Assembly: GCF_905397375.1 (NCBI RefSeq)
Contig: NZ_CAJPVG010000005.1
Coordinates: 62,001 to 126,000, forward strand
DNA: 64,000 nt
Source: Ralstonia mannitolilytica
GTDB lineage: Bacteria > Pseudomonadota > Gammaproteobacteria > Burkholderiales > Burkholderiaceae
Direction of reading: 5' to 3'
Shown in pieces: positions 26,834 through 36,235 of this stretch; position 1 is the first letter of the stretch; every line of letters starts with the position of its first letter. The translations under genes and the position numbers were made by a program. The notes under the pieces are model-generated. The model had not been told where the DNA came from, did no database searches, and saw only the letters and a list, made by a program, of their open reading frames with translations.

Positions 26834-27724
26834 ATGCAGCTGCGCACCCTCGTCCTGGTGGCCGCACTGGCCTGGAGCGCGGCGGCCCAGCCGCAGACGC
26901 CGGAGGCCTCTGCCCCAGCCGCCGGCACCGCAACGCCGTCCGCCGCCATCGGCAGCTTTGCCGCCATGGACGTCGCCAGGCAGACGGCATGGCTCGGCAG
27001 CCAGGTCCACGCCAATGCCTTCGCCAACTGGTCCGACGAGGACATCCTCGCCATGGCCCAGGCCATGAAGCCCGAGACGCTGGTGCGCTGGCTGCGCGCC
27101 GAAGTCGCCAAGCTGCCCGAGTACGAATACCGCATGCGCCGCCAGGAGCGCGTGAAAGAACAGTGGCAAAGCCAGCCCTCCCTCATGCTGGTGCGCTACC
27201 GCAACGCGCCGCGCCAGGTGTATGCGCGCTGGCTCAAGGGCGGCGCGCATGCCGGCCAGGAAATCCTCTACGACGAGACTGTGCGCAAGGACGAGATGTA
27301 CGGCCACCTGGGCGGCGTCTTCGGCTTTGCGGCCATCTGGAGTGCGCTGGATGGCGCGCTGGCGAAATCGCAGTCCAACCACACGGCGCGGGAGCTGGGC
27401 CTGCAGTTCATCGTCGATTCCGTCGAGCGCGACGGACGCGCGCATGTCGCGGCCGGCGGCACCGGCAAGTTCAACGACGCCCGGGTCGTCACCGAAAACG
27501 GCGAGCGCATGCTGCGGCTGACCTGGGATGCGCCCGGCGGGCCGCCGGCGTTCTACGCCAAGCGCGTGAGCCTGTATTTCGACCTCCGGAACCCATGGGT
27601 TCGCATAGAAGAATCGTGGGACGAATCGGGCAACCAGCTCGAGAAAATCGTCATCGAAAGCGTGACGCGCAAGACGTGGAGCGACCAGACCTTCAACCCC
27701 AAAAACCCGGAATACAAGTTTTAG
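26834..27724 (+). CDS. Exported DUF1571-family protein
   Basis: An ATG at 26801 overlaps the fadD stop, but the ATG at 26834 has the better ribosome site (GGGAGA, six bases away) and begins a clear signal peptide (MQLRTLVLVAALAW, ending near AAAQPQ). The 296-residue periplasmic product matches the DUF1571 pattern in its middle part (YEYRMRRQERVKEQW, LVRYRNAPRQVYARWLKGG). It is transcribed right after fadD and before an OmpW porin, so a part in lipid or outer-membrane traffic is possible. No activity is known for the family. Confidence 0.8.
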   Translation: MQLRTLVLVAALAWSAAAQPQTPEASAPAAGTATPSAAIGSFAAMDVARQTAWLGSQVHANAFANWSDEDILAMAQAMKPETLVRWLRAEVAKLPEYEYRMRRQERVKEQWQSQPSLMLVRYRNAPRQVYARWLKGGAHAGQEILYDETVRKDEMYGHLGGVFGFAAIWSALDGALAKSQSNHTARELGLQFIVDSVERDGRAHVAAGGTGKFNDARVVTENGERMLRLTWDAPGGPPAFYAKRVSLYFDLRNPWVRIEESWDESGNQLEKIVIESVTRKTWSDQTFNPKNPEYKF

Positions 27725-27757
27725 TGCACCGCCCGCGGACCGTTGTGCACCAAGGCA

Positions 27758-27771
27758 CCGCCGGCCGGCGG
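27758..27771. repeat. 14-bp GC palindrome after DUF1571 gene
   Basis: CCGCCGGCCGGCGG is a perfect palindrome in the 200-bp gap before ompW. A GGGGAAACCCC hairpin follows at about 27792. Neither has a T-run, so this gap has weak structure but no clear terminator; a TATGCT box near 27863 may be the porin's -10. Confidence 0.35.
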
Positions 27772-27924
27772 ACGGTATGAAACGAGACTAGGGGAAACCC
27801 CTTGTTGCGTGCGTACCAGCTAGAGGAAAGCTTCGGTCAATCCGGCGAAAACGCTGCGTTATGCTGCGAAAACACAAATCGCCCCACCCGGCGAAATAAC
27901 AATCCCATCCAGAGAGACAACCAC

Positions 27925-28851
27925 ATGAACCGCACTGCCCGCCGCTTTGCCGCAGCGCTTGCCTGCGCTGCCGCCAGCACCTTCGCTGGCTCCCTGGCCC
28001 ATGCCCAATCCACCGCCGAGGCCAATGTCGCCGCAAGCGCCAGCACGGGCGCCGAAGGCTCCGGCGGCGGTGGCGGCGGGTTCGGCAAGTTCATGGACGA
28101 CTACGTCTGGGGCCGCAACGTGATGGCGATGGGCTGGTTCTACATCCGCCCGATGGACTCCGCCACGCCGCTGACGACCACCACCAGCGCGCTGGGCCTG
28201 GGCACGTACCAGTCGCCGGGAACTGACGTGAAAGTCAGCAACGCCAACACGCTGTCGCTCACGTTCACGCACTTCTTTACCGACAACCTCGCCGGCACGT
28301 TCGTGGGCGGCGTACCGCCGAAATTCAACCTCTACGGCAGCGGCAACGTGATCGCGCCGGTGCCCGTCGTCGGTCCGCTCACACTCATCAACCTGGGCCT
28401 GCCGCAGAACAACCCCGTCGCGACCGTGCGCGAGTGGAGCCCGGCCATCGTCGCGCAGTACTACTTCGGCACCAAGGAGAGCAAGTTCCGCCCGTTCCTC
28501 GGTGCCGGCGTGAGCTACAACTTCTTCACCAACCTGCGCCTGAACTCGAACTTCGTGAATGCGCTGCAGAACCTCGGGCAGGTCCTGCAGCTCGGCATGG
28601 GCCAGGTCCCGACCGGGCCGGCCAAGGTGACAGCGGAAACGTCGAGCTCCTGGACGCCGGTGGCCAACGTGGGCGTGTCGTATGAATTCGCCAAGAACTG
28701 GACTGCCATCGGCACCGTGTCGTACCTGCCGCTGAAGACGACCTCGACGATCACGATCCGCAGCCAGCAGGGCCAGGTGCTGGCCGTCAACAAGACCGAC
28801 ATCAAGGTCGACCCGATCGTCTTCGGGCTGGCGATCGGTTACAAGTTCTAA
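27925..28851 (+). CDS. ompW: OmpW-family outer-membrane protein
   Basis: The start is the ATG at 27925, which begins a 28-residue signal peptide ending in SLAHAQ. The 308-residue product has a Gly-rich linker, then an eight-stranded beta-barrel with OmpW signatures: a central FTHFFTDNLAG strand, RPFLGAGVSYNFF, and the final VDPIVFGLAIGYKF with the terminal Phe needed for BamA recognition. OmpW proteins form small channels for hydrophobic compounds, which fits the fatty-acid genes just upstream. A terminator follows directly. Confidence 0.9.
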   Translation: MNRTARRFAAALACAAASTFAGSLAHAQSTAEANVAASASTGAEGSGGGGGGFGKFMDDYVWGRNVMAMGWFYIRPMDSATPLTTTTSALGLGTYQSPGTDVKVSNANTLSLTFTHFFTDNLAGTFVGGVPPKFNLYGSGNVIAPVPVVGPLTLINLGLPQNNPVATVREWSPAIVAQYYFGTKESKFRPFLGAGVSYNFFTNLRLNSNFVNALQNLGQVLQLGMGQVPTGPAKVTAETSSSWTPVANVGVSYEFAKNWTAIGTVSYLPLKTTSTITIRSQQGQVLAVNKTDIKVDPIVFGLAIGYKF

Positions 28852-28900
28852 GTGGCCGACCGGCCGGCCGGCCGTGCTGGCCGGGCCATTGATCCACGGC

Positions 28901-28926
28901 AAACGCCACCTCCGGGTGGCGTTTTT
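28901..28926 (+). terminator. Intrinsic terminator after ompW
   Basis: AACGCCACC and GGTGGCGTT form a 9-bp stem with a short loop, followed by five T residues. It closes the fatty-acid/porin region on the plus strand. Confidence 0.85.
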
Positions 28927-29006
28927 CGTTGCGGCGCGACCCGATATGATGGCGGGAGTTTGCTGCCGCCCTTCTGGCCAGCCGTCCCACCTTTCCTGCC
29001 CCGCCC

Positions 29007-30005
29007 ATGACCCAGCCTTCCATCGCCATCGTCGGAGCCGGCATTGCCGGTGTTGCCTGTGCCAATGCGCTCGCCGCGGAGGGCATCGCCGCCACGGTCT
29101 ACGAGCGTGCCGGCGGCGTGGGCGGCCGGCTGGCCACCACGGTGCTGCCCGAGGGGGCGCCCGCCTATGCGTTCGACCACGGCGCGCAGTCGTTCAACGT
29201 ACGCAGCGAGGCCTTCCGCCGCGCAGTGGACGCGGCCCGCCGGCAGGGCTCGGTGATGCCCTGGCCGGCACGCTGGGGCCATCGCACCGCAGACGCGCTG
29301 CAGCCCGACACGCGCGACGAAGCCCGCTACGTCGGCCTGCCCGGCATGGGCGCGCTGGTGCGCAGCCTCGCCACGCCGCTCGACGTGCGATTCGGCCATG
29401 CCGTCACGCGCGTGGCCCACGACGGCCGCCGCTGGACTCTCGAGCGCCACGGCGCGGAAGCCGTCCACGCCGACATCGTCGCCCTCGCCCTGCCGGCGCC
29501 CGAGCTGCCGGCGCTGTTCCATGGCGCAACGCCGGCCTCGTTGCAGGAGACCATCGCCCCGGTCGGCTACGCCCCGTGCTGGGCGCTGATGATGGGCTTC
29601 GCCCAACCGCTGAGCGTGCCCTACGACGGCATCCGCATCGACGATGACATGCTCGCCTGGGCCGCCCGCGACAATACCAAGCCGGGCCGCGTGATGGTCG
29701 ACGAATCGTGGGTCGTGCATGCGTCGCCGGGCTGGTCTGCCGCGCACGCGCACGACACCCCGGAGCAGGCGCTGCACGCCATGCATGCCCGCTTTGCCGA
29801 GGTCTTCCCCGGCATGCCGGAGCCGGACGTGATGGCCGCGCACCTGTGGCCGCACGCGCTCGTGGAGCAGCCCGCCGGCGTGCCGTGCCACTGGGACGCC
29901 GCCACCCGCCTGGGCGCCTGCGGCGACTGGTGCGAAGGGCCGCGCGTGGAGGCCGCCTTCCTCAGCGGTGTCGCGCTGGCCGCACAGATTGCCGGGGCGC
30001 GATAG
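29007..30005 (+). CDS. Renalase-like FAD/NAD(P)-binding amine oxidoreductase
   Basis: This 332-residue protein opens with the FAD-binding GAGIAGVACANALAAEG at residues 9-25, then GGVGGRLATT, the second flavin-contacting motif of monoamine-oxidase and renalase proteins. The C-terminal part has the flavin-binding LGACGDWCEGPRVEAAF. Bacterial renalases oxidise isomeric forms of dihydro-NAD(P); the exact activity here is not shown by sequence. It stands alone between a terminator and the next small gene. Confidence 0.8.
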   Translation: MTQPSIAIVGAGIAGVACANALAAEGIAATVYERAGGVGGRLATTVLPEGAPAYAFDHGAQSFNVRSEAFRRAVDAARRQGSVMPWPARWGHRTADALQPDTRDEARYVGLPGMGALVRSLATPLDVRFGHAVTRVAHDGRRWTLERHGAEAVHADIVALALPAPELPALFHGATPASLQETIAPVGYAPCWALMMGFAQPLSVPYDGIRIDDDMLAWAARDNTKPGRVMVDESWVVHASPGWSAAHAHDTPEQALHAMHARFAEVFPGMPEPDVMAAHLWPHALVEQPAGVPCHWDAATRLGACGDWCEGPRVEAAFLSGVALAAQIAGAR

Positions 30006-30023
30006 GAACCTACCTGCCGGCGT

Positions 30024-30029
30024 TACAAT
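30024..30029 (+). promoter_or_regulatory. Candidate -10 box
   Basis: TACAAT in CGTTACAATG lies 67 bases before the exported protein gene. The same GCCGGCGTTACAAT string occurs before pepP (56513). No good -35 is visible. Confidence 0.3.
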
Positions 30030-30095
30030 GTCGGGTTGTCTCGTGTTTCGTGTGCCGGGTCGCTCACCCGGCGGTGGCTTTCCCCTGACGACGCC

Positions 30096-30506
30096 ATGCG
30101 CACCCGACGCCAAGTCCTCGCCCTAGCCTTTGCCGCCGCCGCTGCAGCGGCAACGGTTTCGCTGTCCGCCCGTGCGCAGGTGCTGCGCAATATCCCGGCG
30201 ACGGCGCCGGCGGCCCAGTTGACCGTCAATTCGGCCAACACCGGCACGCTGAGCACCGGCAGCACCGGCCTGGTCCGCATCCTGCTGCTCGGTTTCGGCA
30301 GCAGCAGCGCCGATATCCGCTTCGCTCCGGGTGTGCGGATCCTGTCGCTGGACGGGCGCCTGCTGCCGCCGGGTTCGGTGGTCGGCCAGACGTTCAAGGT
30401 GCGCTACCAGCTCGACCTGTATCAGCAGCTGCTGACCGCCTGGGTGGTCAGCGACGAGGATTACAAGGCCGCGGTGGCCGCGCAGGCCCAGAGCCCGTCG
30501 CAATAG
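30096..30506 (+). CDS. Small exported protein, probable Tat substrate
   Basis: The start chosen is ATG at 30096, since the sequence then reads MRTRRQVLALAF, matching a twin-arginine motif (T-R-R-x-V-L) ahead of an Ala-rich hydrophobic core and a SARAQ cleavage site near residue 28. The 136-residue product has a mature domain with Gly/Ser-rich VNSANTGTLSTGSTG and a beta-rich remainder. I recognise no family. It precedes miaB by 56 bp but has no evident link to tRNA modification. Confidence 0.7.
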   Translation: MRTRRQVLALAFAAAAAAATVSLSARAQVLRNIPATAPAAQLTVNSANTGTLSTGSTGLVRILLLGFGSSSADIRFAPGVRILSLDGRLLPPGSVVGQTFKVRYQLDLYQQLLTAWVVSDEDYKAAVAAQAQSPSQ

Positions 30507-30562
30507 CGCAGTCCGCAACCCCACGAAATACGTGCCCCCAGGTCAACCACTGTGAACGGCAC

Positions 30563-31921
30563 ATGAAAAAAGTCTTCATCAAAACCTACGGCTGCCAGAT
30601 GAACGAGTACGACTCGGACAAGATGTCCGACGTGCTCAATGCGGCTGAAGGCCTCGTCCCCACCGACACGCCCGAAGATGCGGACGTGATTCTCTTCAAC
30701 ACGTGCTCCGTGCGCGAAAAGGCGCAGGAAAAGGTGTTTTCCGAACTCGGTCGCGTGAAAGCGCTCAAGGCGCTCAAGCCGGACCTCGTGGTGGGCGTGG
30801 GCGGCTGCGTCGCGAGCCAGGAAGGAGCGTCCATCGTGGCGCGCGCGCCTTACGTGGACGTCGTCTTCGGCCCGCAGACGCTGCACCGCCTGCCGGAGTT
30901 GATCGCCGCGCGCCGCCGCACGGGCCGCTCGCAGGTCGACGTGTCGTTCCCCGAGATCGAAAAGTTCGACCACCTGCCGCCGGCGCGCGTGGAAGGCGCC
31001 ACCGCGTTCGTGTCGATCATGGAAGGCTGCTCGAAATACTGCAGCTATTGCGTGGTGCCGTACACGCGCGGCGAGGAGGTCTCCCGCCCGTTCGACGACG
31101 TGCTCGCCGAGGTGGCCGGCCTGGCCGAACAGGGCGTGCGCGAAGTCACGCTGCTGGGCCAGAACGTCAACGCCTACATCGGCAAGATGGGCGACACGAA
31201 CGAGCGGGCCGATTTCGCGCTGCTGCTCGAATACGTGGCCGAGATTCCCGGGATCGAGCGCATCCGCTACACGACGAGCCATCCGAAGGAATTCACCTCG
31301 CGCCTGATCGAGGCGTACGCGACCAACCGCAAGCTGGTCGACCACCTGCACCTGCCCGTGCAGCACGGCTCCGACCGCATCCTGATGGCGATGAAGCGCG
31401 GCTACACGGTCCTCGAATACAAGAGCATCATCCGCAAGCTGCGCGCGATCCGGCCGAACATCTCCATCGCCACGGACTTCATCGTCGGCTTCCCGGGCGA
31501 GACCGATGCGGACTTCGCCAAGACGATGGACCTGATTCACGAGATCGGGTACGACAACTCGTTCAGCTTCATCTACAGCCCGCGCCCCGGCACGCCGGCG
31601 GCCAACCTGCAGGACGACACGCCGCACGCGGTAAAGCTCGAGCGCCTGAAGCTGCTGCAATCGACCATCGACGCCAACATGGTCCGCATCAGCGAGGGCA
31701 TGGTCGGCAGCGTGCAGCGGATTCTCGTGGAAGGCCCGTCGCGCAAGGACCCGACCGAACTGCACGGCCGCACCGAGAACAACCGCGTGGTCAACTTCGC
31801 CCTGCCCGATCTGCCGCAGGCGCGCCGCGACCAGCTCGTCGGCCAGATGCTGGACGTGCGCATCGTCCATGCGTATCCGCACTCGCTGCGCGGCGAAGTG
31901 GTGGCGGACGCGGTCAACTGA
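30563..31921 (+). CDS. miaB: tRNA-2-methylthio-N6-dimethylallyladenosine synthase
   Basis: This 452-residue radical-SAM methylthiotransferase has the N-terminal cluster cysteines Cys-11, Cys-48 and Cys-82, the radical-SAM triad Cys-156, Cys-160 and Cys-163 (GCSKYCSYC), and a C-terminal TRAM domain. It adds a methylthio group to A37 of tRNAs that read UNN codons. It leads the conserved miaB-phoH-ybeY run. Confidence 0.95.
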   Translation: MKKVFIKTYGCQMNEYDSDKMSDVLNAAEGLVPTDTPEDADVILFNTCSVREKAQEKVFSELGRVKALKALKPDLVVGVGGCVASQEGASIVARAPYVDVVFGPQTLHRLPELIAARRRTGRSQVDVSFPEIEKFDHLPPARVEGATAFVSIMEGCSKYCSYCVVPYTRGEEVSRPFDDVLAEVAGLAEQGVREVTLLGQNVNAYIGKMGDTNERADFALLLEYVAEIPGIERIRYTTSHPKEFTSRLIEAYATNRKLVDHLHLPVQHGSDRILMAMKRGYTVLEYKSIIRKLRAIRPNISIATDFIVGFPGETDADFAKTMDLIHEIGYDNSFSFIYSPRPGTPAANLQDDTPHAVKLERLKLLQSTIDANMVRISEGMVGSVQRILVEGPSRKDPTELHGRTENNRVVNFALPDLPQARRDQLVGQMLDVRIVHAYPHSLRGEVVADAVN

Positions 31922-31942
31922 TCATCGACACAGACCGATTTG

Positions 31943-32935
31943 ATGAAACCGACCCTCGCTGAATTCACCGCGCCCAAGAACGACAACGCGCGCCTGCAGA
32001 ACCTGTGCGGGCCGCTCGATGAGAACCTGCGGCAGATCGAGCAGGCGCTGGACGTGACGATCAACCGGCGCGGCAGCAAGTTCACCGTGCGCGGCGCCAA
32101 CGCGCAAGGCGCAGCGAATGCCCTGGAAACGTTCTACAACGCCGCGCGCGAGCCGCTGTCGGTGGATGACATCCAGCTTGGCCTGGTCGAGACGCGCCAG
32201 GTGGCCGCACACGGCGCACACCTGCCGGCGTCCCACCTCGAAACGTCGGACGGCAACGACCTCTCGCCGGTGCTGCATACGCGCCGCACCGACCTGCACG
32301 GCCGCACGCCGATGCAGCGCCAGTACCTGCGCCACATCCTCTCGCACGACCTGTCGTTCGGCATCGGCCCGGCGGGCACGGGCAAGACCTACCTGGCCGT
32401 TGCCTGCGCGGTGGATGCTCTCGAGCGCGACGCCATCAAGCGCATCGTGCTGACGCGCCCAGCCGTGGAAGCCGGCGAGCGGCTGGGTTTCCTGCCCGGC
32501 GACCTCGCCCAGAAGGTGGACCCGTACCTGCGTCCGCTGTACGACGCGCTGTACGACCTGCTCGGCTTCGACAAGACGCAGAAGATGTTCGAGCGGCAGA
32601 TGATCGAGATCGCGCCGCTCGCCTACATGCGCGGCCGCACGCTCAATCACGCATTCATCATCCTCGACGAAGCGCAGAACACCACGCCTGAGCAGATGAA
32701 GATGTTCCTCACGCGGATCGGCTTCGGCTCCAAGGCCGTCATCACCGGCGACACCACGCAGATCGACCTGCCGCGCGGACAGAAGAGCGGCCTGGTGGAA
32801 GCGCAGCATGTGCTGCGCGACGTGCGCGGCGTGGCAATGACCCGCTTTTCCAGCATCGACGTCGTGCGCCACCCGCTGGTGGCCCGCATCGTCGAGGCCT
32901 ATGACGAATTCCATGCCCAGCATAAAGATGCATAA
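31943..32935 (+). CDS. ybeZ: PhoH-like ATPase
   Basis: The start is taken as ATG at 31943; the codon before it is TTG and the ribosome site is weak. The 330-residue protein has a small N-terminal RNA-binding-like part and a P-loop ATPase domain: Walker A GPAGTGKTYLA, Walker B IILDEAQNTT and the sensor STITGDTTQIDLP-like segment (VITGDTTQIDLP). It is a YbeY partner in ribosome quality control, as the neighbouring gene indicates. Confidence 0.92.
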   Translation: MKPTLAEFTAPKNDNARLQNLCGPLDENLRQIEQALDVTINRRGSKFTVRGANAQGAANALETFYNAAREPLSVDDIQLGLVETRQVAAHGAHLPASHLETSDGNDLSPVLHTRRTDLHGRTPMQRQYLRHILSHDLSFGIGPAGTGKTYLAVACAVDALERDAIKRIVLTRPAVEAGERLGFLPGDLAQKVDPYLRPLYDALYDLLGFDKTQKMFERQMIEIAPLAYMRGRTLNHAFIILDEAQNTTPEQMKMFLTRIGFGSKAVITGDTTQIDLPRGQKSGLVEAQHVLRDVRGVAMTRFSSIDVVRHPLVARIVEAYDEFHAQHKDA

Positions 32936-32947
32936 GGACGCCTGAAC

Positions 32948-33748
32948 GTGGCCAAAGCGAACACCAAGACCAAAAGCAAGAAGATCCAACCTCAAGCCAC
33001 CGGCCCGCGCGTCGACGTATTCGACGCCAAGGGCAAGCCGAAGACCGTGGACGCCAGCGCCCTGCGCATCGCGTTCGCCGACGGCCGCAGCCTGATCGTG
33101 AGCCTGCCGGACACGGCCGACGGCGCCATCACGCTCGTCGCCGAGCACTCCGATGCCAACACGCATGCCATGCTGTCGCTGCGCCCCGAGCACCACGACA
33201 GCATCACGCTGCAGATCGAAAGCGTCGAAGCCGATGCGACGCAGCCCGCTGAAGCCGAAGACATCGACGAGGCATTCGGCGGCGCAGAGATGCTCACGCT
33301 CGACCTGACCGTGCAGCACGGCGATGAACTGAAGGCCGCCGCCCGCAAGGCGCTGCCCAAGGAGCAGGACATCGAGGCGTGGATCGCGCCGGCGCTGTTT
33401 GCCGATGCGCAGCTCAACGTGCGCTTCGTCGGCGAGGAGGAGGGCCGCACGCTCAATCGCACGTACCGCGGCAAGGACTACGCCACCAATGTGCTGACTT
33501 TCTCCTACGCAGAGAACGAGGATGACCCGGTCTCGGCCGATATCGTGCTGTGCCACCCGGTGGTCGTGAACGAGGCGAAGGAGCAGGGCAAGCCGGTGCT
33601 TGCCCACTACGCGCACCTGATCGTGCACGGCGCGCTCCACGCGCAAGGGTACGACCACGAAGACCCCGCCGATGCCGAAGAGATGGAAGGCATCGAAACG
33701 CAGATCCTCGGCGAACTCGGTTTTGCCGATCCGTACGCCGATCGCTGA
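32948..33748 (+). CDS. ybeY: Endoribonuclease YbeY with long N-terminal extension
   Basis: The annotated start is GTG at 32948. The 266-residue product has the zinc triad His-227, His-231 and His-237 in VHGALHAQGYDH, so the nuclease domain occupies the last ~150 residues. Typical YbeY has about 150-180 residues and would start near the in-frame Met-115 (ATG at 33290). The extra ~110 residues begin Lys-rich (MAKANTKTKSKK) and contain a beta-rich segment (RIAFADGRSLIVSLPD), and their codon use looks coding. YbeY processes rRNA and degrades defective ribosomes. A terminator follows the gene. Confidence 0.88.
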   Translation: MAKANTKTKSKKIQPQATGPRVDVFDAKGKPKTVDASALRIAFADGRSLIVSLPDTADGAITLVAEHSDANTHAMLSLRPEHHDSITLQIESVEADATQPAEAEDIDEAFGGAEMLTLDLTVQHGDELKAAARKALPKEQDIEAWIAPALFADAQLNVRFVGEEEGRTLNRTYRGKDYATNVLTFSYAENEDDPVSADIVLCHPVVVNEAKEQGKPVLAHYAHLIVHGALHAQGYDHEDPADAEEMEGIETQILGELGFADPYADR

Positions 33749-34103
33749 AGCGCATCGCCCCCCTGCAACGCCGGCTCCATGCCGGCGTTTTGCTTTGCGG
33801 GCCCGGATGTTTCAGTCCTGAATCGTCTCCCGGTTTGCCGCGCGTCCAGCCCTGACACCGGTTGGCGGCCGGTCCTCCGCCATTTGGCGCATGGGCGCGC
33901 CCGTCAAACCGCGCATGCGTACGGCTTTTGGCATCGGTCATTCGACACGTGCGCCGTGTCCGTACGGCCCATGGGCTCGCGCGACGTCGATTCCTATCCT
34001 CGACGCATAAGCCGCCACTCGAGCGTGCTGAATCCATCGGCGCGAACGAGCGCCATCGGGCCAACCCGCGCACAGACCGGCACGGCCCAGCGGGGAGGTC
34101 ATC
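33749..34103 (+). other. Intergenic region before the His-rich exported protein
   Basis: This 355-bp gap starts with the ybeY terminator. The rest shows no coding frame that I trust on either strand. It must hold the promoter of the gene at 34104, since transcription from ybeY is terminated, but no clear -35/-10 pair was found. Confidence 0.5.
33767..33793 (+). terminator. Intrinsic terminator after ybeY
   Basis: AACGCCGGC (33767-33775), loop TCCAT, GCCGGCGTT (33781-33789) and then further T residues form a perfect 9-bp stem. It splits the otherwise conserved ybeY-corC run. Confidence 0.85.
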
Positions 34104-35201
<1,098 letters not shown>

Positions 35202-35333
35202 CACCGCACTCGGGCCGGCCTCCGGAAGTGAAAATCCACGCACTTCCATAGAGCCGGCTGCCACCGGCTGTCATCTGGGCGCGAGGTCTTTTGGTGTATG
35301 CTGGCCCGATGTTTAACGACGCGCGACCGCGCC

Positions 35334-36227
35334 ATGAATGATCCGTATCCCAGTCCGAAGCCAGCCGACAAACCTCGCTCGCTGCTGGAACGCCTGACCG
35401 ACCTCATCTCGCCCGAGCCCGAATCGCGGGCCGAGCTTCTCGAAATCCTCCAAGACGCCCACGCGCGCAATCTCATCGACGCCGACTCCCTGTCGATGAT
35501 CGAAGGCGTGTTTCAGGTCTCCGACCTGTGTGCGCGAGACATCATGATCCCGCGCGCCCAGATGGACGCGATCAACATCGCCGACGCGCCGTCCGAGTTC
35601 ATTCCCTTCGTGCAGGAAGCCGCGCATTCGCGCTTTCCGGTGTACGAGGGCAGCCGGGACAACATCATCGGCATCCTGCTGGCCAAGGATCTGCTGCGCT
35701 TCTATACGGACGAAGGCTTCGACGTGCGCGACATGCTGCGCCCGGCCGTGTTCATCCCGGAGTCCAAGCGGCTGAACGTCCTGCTGCGTGACTTCCGCGT
35801 CAACCGCAACCACATTGCCATCGTCGTCGATGAATACGGCGGCGTGGCCGGCCTCATCACCATCGAAGACGTGCTCGAGCAGATCGTCGGCGATATCGAA
35901 GACGAGTACGACTTCGACCAGGAAGAAGACAACATCCTGCCCACCGCCGACGGCCACATGCGCGTGCGCGGCCTGACCGAGATCAGCCAGTTCAACGAGG
36001 CGTTCGGCACGCAGTTCTCCGACGAGGACGTCGATACGATCGGCGGGCTGCTGTCCAATCACCTGGGCCGCGTGCCGCACCGCGGCGAGAAGATCGTCAT
36101 GGGCTCGCTGCAGTTCGACGTGCTGCGCGCCGATGCGCGCCAGGTGCAGGTCCTGCTCGTGCGCCGCGTCGCCTCGCCGGCCGGCGGCAGCGCTGCGGCC
36201 GCGTCTTCCGGTTCCAACCCCGCCTGA
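35334..36227 (+). CDS. corC: CorC/HlyC-family transporter-associated protein (YbeX)
   Basis: The 297-residue soluble protein starts at ATG 35334 (MNDPYPSPKP); an upstream in-frame ATG at 35298 is possible. It has a pair of CBS domains (about residues 65-190: DIMIPRAQMDAI, AHSRFPVYEG, NRNHIAIVVDEYGG) and a C-terminal CorC_HlyC domain. It is linked to magnesium and cobalt homeostasis and to ribosome assembly. It is usually adjacent to ybeY and lnt; here the His-rich gene has been inserted before it. A TATGCT box near 35296 may be its own promoter. Confidence 0.92.
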   Translation: MNDPYPSPKPADKPRSLLERLTDLISPEPESRAELLEILQDAHARNLIDADSLSMIEGVFQVSDLCARDIMIPRAQMDAINIADAPSEFIPFVQEAAHSRFPVYEGSRDNIIGILLAKDLLRFYTDEGFDVRDMLRPAVFIPESKRLNVLLRDFRVNRNHIAIVVDEYGGVAGLITIEDVLEQIVGDIEDEYDFDQEEDNILPTADGHMRVRGLTEISQFNEAFGTQFSDEDVDTIGGLLSNHLGRVPHRGEKIVMGSLQFDVLRADARQVQVLLVRRVASPAGGSAAAASSGSNPA

Positions 36228-36235
36228 TCCTTTCC

